Source: Pseudomonas capsici (GTDB taxonomy: Bacteria > Pseudomonadota > Gammaproteobacteria > Pseudomonadales > Pseudomonadaceae). Taken from it: a stretch of DNA of 64,000 nt. Positions 43,867-52,410 of this stretch are shown piece after piece. How positions within the stretch are numbered: the stretch's first letter is position 1; every line of letters starts with the position of its first letter. The DNA lies in NCBI RefSeq assembly GCF_017165765.1, contig NZ_JAFGZD010000008.1, positions 124,001 to 188,000 of the forward strand. The letters are read 5' to 3'. Under the pieces are notes generated by a model. The model searched no databases. It was not told the DNA's origin and saw nothing but the letters and a program-made list of their open reading frames with translations. The translations under genes and the position numbers were made by a program.

Positions 43867-45654
43867 ATGAGCCTGCCCCCGAAACGCCCCCTGCGCAGCC
43901 AGCAATGGTTCGACGACCCCGATCACGCCGACATGACCGCCCTCTATGTCGAGCGCTACATGAACTACGGCCTGACGCGAGACGAGTTGCAGTCCGGTCG
44001 ACCGATCATCGGCATCGCCCAGACCGGCAGCGACCTGACACCCTGCAACCGCCATCACCTCGAACTGGCCCAGCGGGTCAAGGCAGGCATCAGGGATGCA
44101 GGCGGCATTCCCATGGAGTTTCCCGTCCACCCGATTGCCGAGCAGAGCCGTCGCCCGACAGCAGCTCTGGACCGCAATCTGGCGTATCTGGGACTGGTGG
44201 AAATCCTGCACGGTTATCCTCTCGATGGCGTGGTGCTGACCACCGGCTGCGACAAGACCACTCCAGCCTGCCTGATGGCTGCGGCGACAACCGACTTGCC
44301 CGCCATTGTGCTGTCCGGCGGGCCGATGCTCGATGGCCATCACAAAGGCGAACTGATCGGTTCCGGCACCGTACTCTGGCACGCCCGCAAGCTGCTGGCA
44401 GCTCAGGAAATCGACTACGAAGGCTTCATGGAAATGACCACGGCAGCGTCCCCGTCCGTCGGGCACTGCAACACCATGGGCACGGCACTGTCGATGAACG
44501 CGCTGGCCGAAGCACTGGGCATGTCGTTGCCCGGTTGCGCCAGCATCCCGGCCCCGTATCGCGAACGCGGGCAGATGGCCTATGCCACGGGCAAACGCAT
44601 CTGCGAACTGGTACTGCAGGACATACGCCCCTCGCAGATCATGACCCGTGAGGCCTTCGAGAATGCCATTGCCGTGGCCTCGGCGCTGGGTGCCTCCAGC
44701 AATTGTCCGCCTCACCTGATCGCCATCGCCCGGCATATGGGCGTCGATCTGAGCCTGGACGACTGGCAGCGCATCGGCGTGGATGTGCCATTGCTGGTCA
44801 ACTGCATGCCTGCCGGTAAGTATCTGGGGGAAGGTTTCCACCGCGCTGGCGGTGTACCAGCAGTGATGCATGAACTGCAGAAAGCCGGACGTCTGCATGA
44901 AGACTGCGCGACCGTCAGCGGCAAAACGGTGGGCGAAATCGTCCGTCATTCGCTCACCAGCAATACCGATGTGATCCTGCCCTACGACGCACCGCTCAAA
45001 CACAAAGCAGGCTTCATCGTGCTCAGTGGTAACTTCTTCGACAGTGCCATCATGAAGATGTCGGTCGTGGGCGAAGCCTTCCGAAAAAGCTATCTGTCCC
45101 AACCCGGTGCCGAAAACAGCTTTGAGGCCCGTGCCATCGTTTTTGAAGGACCGGAGGATTACCACGCACGCATCAATGACCCGACACTCGATATCGATGA
45201 GCGCTGCATCCTGGTGATTCGCGGTGCGGGCACCGTCGGCTATCCCGGCAGCGCCGAGGTGGTGAACATGGACCCGCCCGCCGAGCTGATCAAACGCGGT
45301 ATCGACTCCCTGCCCTGCCTGGGCGACGGTCGGCAGAGCGGCACCTCGGCCAGCCCGTCGATTCTCAATATGTCGCCGGAAGCAGCCGTCGGCGGCGGCC
45401 TGGCATTGCTGCGCACCAATGACCTGCTGCGCGTGGATCTCAACGCCCGTTCAGTCAACCTGCTGGTGGATGAGGCCGAACTCGCCCTACGTCGCGAGGC
45501 CTGGACACCGAATATCCCGCCCTCACAGACGCCGTGGCAGGAGCTTTATCGGCAACTGGTCGGCCAGTTATCCACAGGCGGCTGCCTGGAACCGGCCACG
45601 CTGCACATGAAAGTGATTGCCCGCAGCGGCGGCGCACCACGGCATTCGCACTGA
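43867..45654 (+). CDS. IlvD/EDD-family sugar-acid dehydratase (XylD / L-arabonate dehydratase-like)
   Basis: The 595-residue iron-sulfur dehydratase has the three cluster cysteines: LTPCNRHH near residue 60, TTGCDKTTPACL near 128, and VGHCNTMGTALSMNALAEALG near 200. The PAGKYLGEGFHRAGGVPAVMHEL region also fits. It is closest to pentonate dehydratases (XylD, AraC, YjhG/YagF), which turn D-xylonate or L-arabonate into the 2-keto-3-deoxy acid. It follows the XylX-like gene by 47 bp. Its length matches the family. Confidence 0.88.
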   Translation: MSLPPKRPLRSQQWFDDPDHADMTALYVERYMNYGLTRDELQSGRPIIGIAQTGSDLTPCNRHHLELAQRVKAGIRDAGGIPMEFPVHPIAEQSRRPTAALDRNLAYLGLVEILHGYPLDGVVLTTGCDKTTPACLMAAATTDLPAIVLSGGPMLDGHHKGELIGSGTVLWHARKLLAAQEIDYEGFMEMTTAASPSVGHCNTMGTALSMNALAEALGMSLPGCASIPAPYRERGQMAYATGKRICELVLQDIRPSQIMTREAFENAIAVASALGASSNCPPHLIAIARHMGVDLSLDDWQRIGVDVPLLVNCMPAGKYLGEGFHRAGGVPAVMHELQKAGRLHEDCATVSGKTVGEIVRHSLTSNTDVILPYDAPLKHKAGFIVLSGNFFDSAIMKMSVVGEAFRKSYLSQPGAENSFEARAIVFEGPEDYHARINDPTLDIDERCILVIRGAGTVGYPGSAEVVNMDPPAELIKRGIDSLPCLGDGRQSGTSASPSILNMSPEAAVGGGLALLRTNDLLRVDLNARSVNLLVDEAELALRREAWTPNIPPSQTPWQELYRQLVGQLSTGGCLEPATLHMKVIARSGGAPRHSH

Positions 45655-45656
45655 GG

Positions 45657-45696
45657 ATAAAAAGACCGCCCGGCATTCGCCGCATGCCGGGCGGTC
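45657..45696 (-). terminator. intrinsic terminator of the enolase-family dehydratase
   Basis: GACCGCCCGGCAT (45664-45676) is the exact complement of ATGCCGGGCGGTC (45684-45696), loop 7. On the minus strand it is followed by TTTTTATCC. It serves the leftward gene; on the plus strand it is followed by A residues, so it is weak for the IlvD/EDD gene. Confidence 0.8.
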
Positions 45697-45705
45697 AAAA
45701 ACGCT

Positions 45706-46866
45706 TTATGGATGGGTGCCGACTTCTGCGACCTGCGCAGTCCACGGTTTGACCTGCTCGCTCAGCGATAGGCCCAGGCCTGGGCGAGTCGGCACCAGCA
45801 TGCGGCCATCACGGGTTTCCAGACGCTCATTGAACAGCGGCTCAAGCCACTCGAAATGCTCCACCCAGGGTTCGGTCGGATAGGTCGCTGCCAGATGAAC
45901 ATGCAGCTCCATGGCAAAGTGCGGCGCCAGCATCACCCCGGCCTGCTCGGCCATGGCCGCGACTTTCAGGTACGGCGTGATACCGCCCACACGCGGGGCA
46001 TCCGGCATCAGGAAGTCGGCACCACGCAGTTTGATGAATTCGGCGTGTTCGGCAACGCTGGTGAGCATTTCCCCGGTCGCAATCGGCGTATCGAACTGTT
46101 GAGCCAGCGCGGCATGGCCCTCGGCGTCGTAGCAGTCCAGCGGTTCCTCGATCCAGATAAGGTTGAATTCCTCGAAACGGCGGCACATGCGCTGGGCGGT
46201 CGGGCGGTCCCACTGCTGATTGGCGTCGACCATCAATGGGAAATCATCCCCAAGGTGCTTGCGAATCGTGCTGACGCGATGAATATCGACGGCGCAGTCC
46301 GGCTGCCCGACTTTCAGCTTGATACCGCCGATGCCCTTCTCACGGGACAGGTCGGTGTTCTTCATCAACTGATCCAGCGGGGTATGCAGAAAACCACCCG
46401 AGGTGTTGTAGCAACGCACCGAATCACGCTGGGCACCCAGCAGCCGCGCCAGAGACAGATTCGCGCGCCTGGCTTTCAGGTCCCAGAGCGCAACGTCGAA
46501 GGCACCGATGGCCTGGGTCGACATGCCGCTGCGCCCTACCGAAGCACCCGCCCAGCAGAGCTTGGTCCACAGCTTGGCAATGTCACTGGGATTTTCGCCA
46601 ATCAACGCAGGAGCGATTTCCCTGGCATGGGCAAACTGCCCCGGCCCGCCAGCACGTTTGGAGTAGCTGAAACCCAGGCCACGATGGCCGTCTACCGTTT
46701 CGATTTCCGCGAACAGAATGGCGATTTCAGTCATCGGCTTTTGTCGACCGGTAAGCACCTTGGCATCACTGATCGGATTGGCCAGCGGCAGGAATACCGA
46801 AGACACCTTGACGTAGGCAATCCGGTCATCATCGGAAGACTTGAGGTTTTGTTGTTGTACGGGCAT
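45706..46866 (-). CDS. mandelate racemase-subgroup dehydratase (L-talarate/galactarate dehydratase-like)
   Basis: The 386-residue enolase-superfamily protein has KLKV (Lys-x-Lys general base) near residue 197, metal ligands Asp in LMVDANQQWD and Glu in IWIEEPLD and ATGEML, and the catalytic His in MLAPHFAMELHVHLAATYP. These features and the length match acid-sugar dehydratases of the mandelate racemase group such as TalrD/GalrD. I use the ATG with GGAGAAG upstream (46866). It has its own LacI regulator and two operators, so its substrate may differ from that of the IlvD/EDD dehydratase. Confidence 0.85.
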   Translation of the reverse strand: MPVQQQNLKSSDDDRIAYVKVSSVFLPLANPISDAKVLTGRQKPMTEIAILFAEIETVDGHRGLGFSYSKRAGGPGQFAHAREIAPALIGENPSDIAKLWTKLCWAGASVGRSGMSTQAIGAFDVALWDLKARRANLSLARLLGAQRDSVRCYNTSGGFLHTPLDQLMKNTDLSREKGIGGIKLKVGQPDCAVDIHRVSTIRKHLGDDFPLMVDANQQWDRPTAQRMCRRFEEFNLIWIEEPLDCYDAEGHAALAQQFDTPIATGEMLTSVAEHAEFIKLRGADFLMPDAPRVGGITPYLKVAAMAEQAGVMLAPHFAMELHVHLAATYPTEPWVEHFEWLEPLFNERLETRDGRMLVPTRPGLGLSLSEQVKPWTAQVAEVGTHP

Positions 46867-46901
46867 CGGAATCTTCTCCATGGTATCCGGGACGGAAAGG
46901 A

Positions 46902-46917
46902 ATGATTGCGCAATCAT
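46902..46917. promoter_or_regulatory. LacI-type operator 1
   Basis: ATGATTGCGCAATCAT is a perfect 16-bp palindrome with the central CG of LacI/GalR operators. It begins 36 bp upstream of the dehydratase ATG, where it would block initiation. A second copy lies 75 bp away. Confidence 0.8.
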
Positions 46918-46976
46918 CCACGCTCAAAAAAAGGTCACCGCATGACCGCGCCGGTGACCATGCAAGCGATCTTACA

Positions 46977-46992
46977 GTGATTGCGCAATCAT
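46977..46992. promoter_or_regulatory. LacI-type operator 2
   Basis: GTGATTGCGCAATCAT shares the perfect 14-bp palindrome TGATTGCGCAATCA with the site at 46902. Centre-to-centre distance is 75 bp, about seven helical turns, suitable for looping. Between the two lies another inverted repeat, GGTCACCG (46933-46940) / CGGTGACC (46952-46959). Confidence 0.75.
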
Positions 46993-47027
46993 TCAACGAT
47001 GCATCGCCCATATTCGAAAAAAGAAAC

Positions 47028-48080
47028 TCAGGTACTCTGGCGGTCGATCAAGGTGAAACCCGTGTCGACTCGCACTGGGTCAGCGCTGCCTGCAGGATAT
47101 TTGAAGCGGTCCAGAAGCGCCTGCGCGATCTGATCCCCAATGCGCTTGCCATCGACACTGACAGTCGAAAGCGCCGGGTAAACCTGAGCGGCGCTGCTCA
47201 GATCTCCGAAGCCCATCACCGCAAGATCCTCCGGCACACGCAGCCCTCGGCTGGCAGCTTCGGCCAGAACGCCTTGGGCCACCGTGTCGGAACTGCACAC
47301 CACCACATCCGCAGATTCAGCGCTCTCCAGCAATTGCCGCAGCCCTTCCCGACCGGTTTCCAGGGTCGCGGGCGGTGTCAGCACTTGCATTGGCACTTGC
47401 TTGATGCCGTGCCGGCTCAATTCCGCTATAAGGCTGTTGCAGCGCCGCAAGCCGCGGGGGTCGCTGATGGTCACCACAGAGAAACGCTTGTACCCCTTGG
47501 CGAGCAGATGCCGGGCGGTGGCCTGACCTACGCCTTCGTGGGAAAAACCGACCAGCATATCGAGCGGGTTCTCACTCAAATCCCAGGCTTCTACAACCGG
47601 AATACCCGACTGTGCCAGCCGCAGACGACTGGACTCGGTGTGCAGCGTCCCGGTCAGCACGATGCCATCAGGACGACGGCCCAATACCGCTTCAAGCAGC
47701 TTTTCTTCCTGCTCCGCCGAATAACCGGTGAGCCCCAGAAGCGTCTGGTAACCGGCCTCGGTCAGACGATCCATCAACGCCTGCACGGTATCGGCAAAAA
47801 TGGAGTTGGCAATGGTCGGCAGGAAAATCGCCACCAATCGGCTCTTGTTACTGGCAAGCCCGCCAGCCAGCATGTTCGATACATACCCGGTCTTGCGCAC
47901 CGCCTCGAGCACCTTCTCCCGCGCCTCCTTGCTGACCACCTCAGGACGATGCAAGGCCCGGGAAACCGTGATCGGCGAAACACCCGCCACCTTCGCCACG
48001 TCGATCAGCGTAAGGCTCGATGCCTTCTTGGACAGCGATGAATCGGCTGCCTCGGACGATTTGCCTGCTTTTTTCGCCAT
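47028..48080 (-). CDS. LacI-family transcriptional repressor (GntR/IdnR-like)
   Basis: The 350-residue protein has the N-terminal LacI HTH (LTLIDVAKVAGVSPITVSRALHRPEVVSKEAREKVLEAVRKTGYVSN) and a periplasmic-binding-like effector domain with LVAIFLPTIANSIFADTVQALMDRL and VPEDLAVMGFGD. It resembles gluconate-type repressors. I start at the ATG at 48080; the extra 61 residues of the longer frame are not protein-like. The gene reads toward the enolase-family dehydratase, with two LacI operators between them, so repression by the substrate's regulator is the likely control. Confidence 0.9.
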   Translation of the reverse strand: MAKKAGKSSEAADSSLSKKASSLTLIDVAKVAGVSPITVSRALHRPEVVSKEAREKVLEAVRKTGYVSNMLAGGLASNKSRLVAIFLPTIANSIFADTVQALMDRLTEAGYQTLLGLTGYSAEQEEKLLEAVLGRRPDGIVLTGTLHTESSRLRLAQSGIPVVEAWDLSENPLDMLVGFSHEGVGQATARHLLAKGYKRFSVVTISDPRGLRRCNSLIAELSRHGIKQVPMQVLTPPATLETGREGLRQLLESAESADVVVCSSDTVAQGVLAEAASRGLRVPEDLAVMGFGDLSSAAQVYPALSTVSVDGKRIGDQIAQALLDRFKYPAGSADPVRVDTGFTLIDRQST

Positions 48081-48210
48081 GATGGTTCCGGGTCTGGAGC
48101 GGTAGGATTTGGTGGGGTGGGAATTTATCAAAGCTGAGAAGGGTGACGGCCCTGTCGGTTGATTAAATTTGATCAGTCTACCCGCTTCAGCCGCACCGGC
48201 ATGCTTCGGT

Positions 48211-49119
48211 TCAAGGTATTCCCGCATCGCTGTCTCGGATAAGCCCCGCAACCCAATCAGCAAACACTCGTACAGCAGGCGAGAGAAAACGCTGGTGTGG
48301 GTAGAGCAAGGTAACCGGTACGGGCGCTGGCTGCCAATCTGCCAAAACCTCGATCAGCCGCCCCTCCCGCAAATGCTCAGATACGACATTTTCAGCGAGC
48401 TGGGCCAGACCAAACCCTTCCAGACACATTTTTATGTACAGGCCTGTCTCATTGGCCGCCACTACCCCGTTCACCGGGACTGTCACTTTCTCGGATCCGC
48501 TGGTAAAAGACATTTCGCCCGCTCGCCGCGCACTTCCTGAAAAATAATGAATGGCCCGATGGTGGGACAAATCTTGCGGCGTCTGCGGGGTACCGTTTTC
48601 TTTGAGGTAGGCCTCTGAAGCACATGTCACCCAGCGAAACCGACCGAGAGGGCGCGCAACAAGTGTAGAGTCCGTGAGCTCCCCTGTCCGAATGACGCAA
48701 TCAATGCCTTCCTGAATCAGATCAACCTGGCGATCGTTCACGCCGACCATCAGATAGATATCTGGGTAACGCCTGTAAAAGTCCTTGAGGTTTGGCATGA
48801 CGATGAAATGCGCAATGCCGCCTGGCATATCGACTCGCAAACGCCCCTGAGGCCGCTGGGCCGAATTCGTCAGACTGGATTCCGTATGCTCTATCAACTC
48901 CAGTATTTGCCGACATTGAGTCAAATAACTTGCACCCTCGGGCGTCAGGCTGACCCGCCGCGTTGTCCTGTTCAGCAAGCGCACTTGCAGGTATTTCTCA
49001 AGACTTTTGACGCTGCCGGTCACTGTCGAGGCTGGCAGGGAAAGTGTCTGCGCTGCATGAACGAAGCTTCCAGCTTCTGCAACACGCACAAAGACCTGCA
49101 TTGCCTGAATACGGTCCAT
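48211..49119 (-). CDS. LysR-family regulator of the amidohydrolase unit
   Basis: The 302-residue protein has an N-terminal HTH (AMQVFVRVAEAGSFVHAAQTLSLPASTVTGSVKSLEKYLQVRLLNRTTRRVSLTPEG) of the CrgA-like subgroup, then an effector domain. The ATG at 49119 has GAGGAAA upstream. The gene is divergent from the amidohydrolase gene, and TGATTA-N5-TAATCA lies between them. Targets beyond the divergent unit are unknown. Confidence 0.9.
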   Translation of the reverse strand: MDRIQAMQVFVRVAEAGSFVHAAQTLSLPASTVTGSVKSLEKYLQVRLLNRTTRRVSLTPEGASYLTQCRQILELIEHTESSLTNSAQRPQGRLRVDMPGGIAHFIVMPNLKDFYRRYPDIYLMVGVNDRQVDLIQEGIDCVIRTGELTDSTLVARPLGRFRWVTCASEAYLKENGTPQTPQDLSHHRAIHYFSGSARRAGEMSFTSGSEKVTVPVNGVVAANETGLYIKMCLEGFGLAQLAENVVSEHLREGRLIEVLADWQPAPVPVTLLYPHQRFLSPAVRVFADWVAGLIRDSDAGIP

Positions 49120-49162
49120 GGTTTTTTCCTCAGCCCGACGCCCGAACAAGCGAGACTATTCG

Positions 49163-49179
49163 TGATTACTGAATAATCA
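49163..49179. promoter_or_regulatory. LysR-type palindrome, LysR / amidohydrolase promoter
   Basis: TGATTA (49163-49168) and TAATCA (49174-49179) form a perfect inverted repeat with 5 bp between. It lies 43 bp upstream of the LysR start and 74 bp before the amidohydrolase ATG, a usual place for an autoregulatory LysR box. Confidence 0.5.
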
Positions 49180-49253
49180 AAACAGTTTACCCGTCTTTTT
49201 CGGAACTATCATTTTTCGTACCTTTTTCATGTGAAATTTGAAAGGTGACCGAA

Positions 49254-50651
49254 ATGACCGACTACAACCGTACTATCGTGCAGGCTCCGGCCTCGCCTGC
49301 TACCCGCACGCTTATCCGTGGCGCCACTGTTCTGAGCATGGACGGTGAGGTAGGCAATCTGGTGCGCGGCGACATCTTGATCGAAGGCGACACAATCAAG
49401 GCCGTACAGGAACATATCGAGGCCAACGATGCCACAGTCATCGAGGCATCCGGGATGATTGCAATGCCGGGAATGGTCGACACTCATCGCCACTCCTGGG
49501 AGGGGCAACTACGTCGTCTGAATCCAAACGCTGAAACGCTTGAAGATTACTGCAACGCAACGCACTTTTCGTTTGCCAAATACTATCGCCCGGCTGACAT
49601 GTACATCGGCAACCTGCTCACTGCACTGGGCTGCATCGACGCTGGCATCACCACTCTGGTGGATAACTCACATAACAGTCGCACCGGGGCACACTCTGAC
49701 GCGGCGGTCGAGGCATTGCTCGATGCTGGCATCCGCTCTGTACACGCTTGCGGAGCGCCTGTCGCCGGGGAATGGGACAAAGCTCACTGGCCCGGCAACC
49801 TGGAGCGCCTGCAGGAAAAATATTTCAAATCCGGCGACAACAAGCTGATCTCGCTCGCAGTGATGGCGCAGTTGGAACCCGAGCTATGGGCTGAAGCTCG
49901 ACGACTGGGCCTGCCCATCATCACCGAATTTTTCGGTGGAGACATGGCGGCCGAGCTGGAAGGGCTGTATCGGGAAGGCTTGCTGGGCTCCGATAACATC
50001 TTCAACCATTGCACCGCTCTGCCGGAATCAGGATGGGAAATCCTTCGTGAAACTGGCGTGCGGGTCAATGTGTGTCCGCGCTCAGATGCCCACTACGGCA
50101 TCGAGGACGGAATGTTTGCGATGCAGTCCGCTCTGCGTCACGGTATCAATCCAGGTCTGAGCGTCGATAACGAGACGTCTTACAGTGGCGACATGTTTAT
50201 GGAGATGCGGGTGGCGTTTTACCTGCAGCGCGTCATGGGCATGCATCAACAGCGCTGCTGCGATTCAGACCATCATCCCGTGACACTGCCCGCCCACAGC
50301 CTGCTCAAGGCCGCCACTGTCGATGGCGCCGCCTGTGCAGGACTGCAGGACAAAATCGGTAGCCTGGCCCCCGGAAAACAAGCCGACTTGATACTTATCA
50401 AAGCGCAGGACGTAAACCTTTATCCGGTAGGCAACGCATTCGGCACCGTAGTGCATGCAGCCGAGCGCAGCAACGTCGACACGGTCCTGATCGCTGGGCG
50501 CATCGTCAAGCAAAACGGAAAGGTACTGGGCGTGGATAGCGAGCGACTCCGTGCAGCTATCGACGAATCCCGTGAGCATTTATTTGCTGCTGCGGGCTAT
50601 CAGCCTGACATCTTTGCCGAGACGTTTTTGCCACTTGAATCGGCCCGGTAA
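49254..50651 (+). CDS. amidohydrolase (cytosine/guanine deaminase-like superfamily)
   Basis: The 465-residue metallohydrolase has the first metal site MPGMVDTHRHSWEGQL near residue 75, a second set in HACGAPVAGEW and FNHCTALPESG, and a DNETSYSGDMF segment carrying the catalytic Asp. It ends with the typical GKIGSLAPGKQADLILIKA-type beta-sandwich. This group includes SAH/MTA deaminases and s-triazine hydrolases; the substrate is not decided by sequence. I use the ATG at 49254, with AAAGGTG upstream, not the GTG inside that motif. Confidence 0.85.
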   Translation: MTDYNRTIVQAPASPATRTLIRGATVLSMDGEVGNLVRGDILIEGDTIKAVQEHIEANDATVIEASGMIAMPGMVDTHRHSWEGQLRRLNPNAETLEDYCNATHFSFAKYYRPADMYIGNLLTALGCIDAGITTLVDNSHNSRTGAHSDAAVEALLDAGIRSVHACGAPVAGEWDKAHWPGNLERLQEKYFKSGDNKLISLAVMAQLEPELWAEARRLGLPIITEFFGGDMAAELEGLYREGLLGSDNIFNHCTALPESGWEILRETGVRVNVCPRSDAHYGIEDGMFAMQSALRHGINPGLSVDNETSYSGDMFMEMRVAFYLQRVMGMHQQRCCDSDHHPVTLPAHSLLKAATVDGAACAGLQDKIGSLAPGKQADLILIKAQDVNLYPVGNAFGTVVHAAERSNVDTVLIAGRIVKQNGKVLGVDSERLRAAIDESREHLFAAAGYQPDIFAETFLPLESAR

Positions 50652-50660
50652 GGAGGCGAG

Positions 50661-51134
50661 ATGAGTGCGATCTATTATCCGCTGGCCATTTGCGCAGGAC
50701 TGGGCATAACCCTGCAGACCACGCTGAACAGTCAACTAGCCAAGGGTATAGGGGGAGACTCTGTAGCGGCGGCTCTGTTCTCATTTACCGCCGGCGCAGT
50801 GTGCCTGGGCCTCTTTTCACTCATTCGCGGTGGGATGGTGACTTCTTTGGTCGCTATTTCAGCCCAACCCTGGTGGAGCTTGCCGGGCGGTCTGCTGGGG
50901 GCCAGCGCACTGCTTGGCTACGTGGTGCTTGCACCCAAAATCGGCCTTTCAGCTCTGCTTGGGCTCGCTATCGCCGGGCAGATTACCTCGTCGCTGGTTA
51001 TCGATCATTTCGGCCTGATGGGGGCAGCTCAAAGACCTGTGTCCGCCATCAAACTGGGAGGAGCAATAGTGATGATCGCTGGCTTGGCCATCACCCTGTT
51101 CGGTGACAGATGGTCAGCTCTTCTATCCCGCTGA
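50661..51134 (+). CDS. DMT-family transporter (DUF606/YdcZ type)
   Basis: The 157-residue membrane protein has five helices: LAICAGLGITLQTTLNSQLAKGIG, VAAALFSFTAGAVCLGLFSLI, PGGLLGASALLGYVVLAPKIGLSALLGLAIAGQITSSLVIDHFGL and AIVMIAGLAITLFG. That is the single-repeat DUF606 layout, which works as a dimer. AAGGAGG precedes the ATG. It follows the amidohydrolase by 9 bp, so it may import the amidohydrolase's substrate or export its product. Confidence 0.85.
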   Translation: MSAIYYPLAICAGLGITLQTTLNSQLAKGIGGDSVAAALFSFTAGAVCLGLFSLIRGGMVTSLVAISAQPWWSLPGGLLGASALLGYVVLAPKIGLSALLGLAIAGQITSSLVIDHFGLMGAAQRPVSAIKLGGAIVMIAGLAITLFGDRWSALLSR

Positions 51135-51320
51135 CCTCTGCGTTTCACCCACCAAGTCAATCAGGATTTCACCGAATTGGCAGAATCAGCTGGAAGACTT
51201 CACCGACTCAATGCAGCAACGCTTGAGACAGAAACGCTGGACTTTCTGAGGTGAGGTTTGCAGGGCTGCCTGCATAGTCGATTTTTATCCTTGCTCCGCA
51301 AAATCTGTAAACAACAAAAA

Positions 51321-51346
51321 AGCGAAGCCACATCGATGGCTTCGCT
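51321..51346 (+). terminator. intrinsic terminator after the DMT gene
   Basis: AGCGAAGCCA (51321-51330) pairs with TGGCTTCGCT (51337-51346) around a 6-base loop. Preceding bases are A-rich and following bases are T-containing, so it may stop transcription from either side. It marks the left edge of the accessory block. Confidence 0.7.
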
Positions 51347-51460
51347 TCTCATGTTTACAACTCTGAAAAGCTACGGGTCAGAACGGGGGTGCTGATAAAA
51401 GACTGTAATTTATTGAAAAATATGAATTTATTAGCATTATCTGGGTTTCAACCTGAATTT

Positions 51461-51618
51461 TGTAAAGCAAATCGCTTGAAAATCAGCGTTGTAGGCAAGC
51501 TGAAGCCCGCGTAAAGCTAGCGGTCTCAGAATCTGTAAAGATAGAAATTTGAGGCGCCAAGCTAAAAAAACGACCAAAAAAGTGACGGACAAATTTATCT
51601 GTAAAGCTTTTCGTAAAG
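51461..51618 (+). repeat. five GTAAAG direct repeats upstream of the cassette
   Basis: GTAAAG occurs in the same orientation at about 51462, 51511, 51535, 51601 and 51613. Two copies are within an identical 12-mer CGTAAAGCTAGC (51510-51521, 51612-51623), and two within ATCTGTAAAG (51531-51540, 51597-51606). This density is far above chance for 160 bp. It ends about 65 bp before the micro-ORF. The repeats could bind a regulator or a recombinase. Confidence 0.7.
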
Positions 51619-51683
51619 CTAGCATCGCAACCGGTTGGTGACGAATAACGGGCATTGAGGGCAAAACCAAACGGTGTCATCAT

Positions 51684-51773
51684 ATGGCCATCAATAGGGA
51701 TAGGGATTTCCACATGACGCCGTTCGGATTAGCCGTCTACCTAGCCAAGGAAGGTGGGCGCCTTCATGAGTGA
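51684..51773 (+). CDS. micro-ORF (29 aa) coupled to the GNAT-like gene
   Basis: This ORF encodes MAINRDRDFHMTPFGLAVYL followed by AKEGGRLHE. An internal ATG at 51715 with AGGGAT upstream would give 19 residues. Its TGA overlaps the GNAT-like ATG by 8 nt (ATGAGTGA), the same overlap length as the next two junctions in the operon. The matching architecture is the reason to accept it. It could be a leader peptide, a small partner protein, or the 3' remnant of a larger gene. No family is recognised. Confidence 0.4.
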   Translation: MAINRDRDFHMTPFGLAVYLAKEGGRLHE

Positions 51774-52410
51774 GCCTACACTTGAGTGCCGTCATACAGG
51801 GCAGCAAGTCCCCTACCAAATCCACCAGGGCCTAGCGCCCCGGTACGTGTTTCAACTGAGTGAGCAATGGGACACCGAAAAGCATCGGATTATGGGCCAG
51901 CTTATAGCCGACTTTCCTGATGCCGCCGCCGACGCCAACGTACTCTTCGATCAATTGCCCACTTATGGGCTTTCTGATTTCCATTGGAGTTGGCTGGACA
52001 AGGCTTTCGCGTTCCGGAGCGATGATTACCACTGGTTTTTCCTAAGTGCTCTGGGACGGATTCAAGCGACATGCGTGATCTATCACCCCAAAAAAAGCCG
52101 TCTGGATGGCGAACGCATTTTCTACATTGATTACGTTGCCTCGGCGTATTGGAATAGAGATCGACCGAACTATGAAAAACAGTTTGGAAGCGTCAGTCGT
52201 ATTCTGATTGCTCATGCCTCACATTACGCTATCAACACCTTGGGCTACCGCCCAGGCTTCTGCCTGCATTCTCTGCCGACTGCAGAGGGGTATTATCGTT
52301 ACCTTGGCATGATTGAGTATGGGGCTGATGCTGAAAAAGAAAATCTTCGGTATTTTGAAGCCCCTCCTGACATAGCTGGGAAGCTTGCAGGGGAGGCACA
52401 TCATGTCTGA
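51766..52410 (+). CDS. GNAT-like acetyltransferase-fold protein of the accessory cassette
   Basis: The 214-residue protein has a C-terminal half that resembles a GNAT fold: IFYIDYVASAYWNRDRPNYEKQFGSVSRILIAHASHYAINTLGYRPGFCLHSLPTAEGYYRYLGMIEY. A strand is followed by a helix and the final YYRYLGM motif typical of GNAT C-termini. The usual acetyl-CoA loop (Q/RxxGxG/A) is not evident, so activity is uncertain. AAGGAAGG lies 11 bases upstream. The stop overlaps the next start by 8 nt. Confidence 0.6.
   Translation: MSEPTLECRHTGQQVPYQIHQGLAPRYVFQLSEQWDTEKHRIMGQLIADFPDAAADANVLFDQLPTYGLSDFHWSWLDKAFAFRSDDYHWFFLSALGRIQATCVIYHPKKSRLDGERIFYIDYVASAYWNRDRPNYEKQFGSVSRILIAHASHYAINTLGYRPGFCLHSLPTAEGYYRYLGMIEYGADAEKENLRYFEAPPDIAGKLAGEAHHV

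Larger units (their letters stand above)
51135..51683. other. AT-richer gap at the start of the accessory block
   Basis: The 549 bp between the DMT gene and the micro-ORF has no gene I can support. It holds a terminator hairpin (51321-51346) and a group of GTAAAG repeats (51461-51618). Two minus-strand frames at 51437-51713 read through the repeats, giving repeated Ser-Phe-Thr; they have no recognisable product. Confidence 0.5.

Noticed and set aside
43840..45165. A 441-codon minus-strand frame opposite the IlvD/EDD gene
   Set aside because: Antisense shadow with no recognisable motifs; the plus-strand dehydratase has all three cluster cysteines.
48081..48263. N-terminal extension of the LacI regulator by 61 residues
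   Set aside because: The extension is not protein-like, and the ATG at 48080 gives the normal distance to the HTH.
51135..51765. tRNA or clear attachment site at the left edge of the accessory block
   Set aside because: No cloverleaf or integrase gene is apparent; only a terminator hairpin and GTAAAG repeats.
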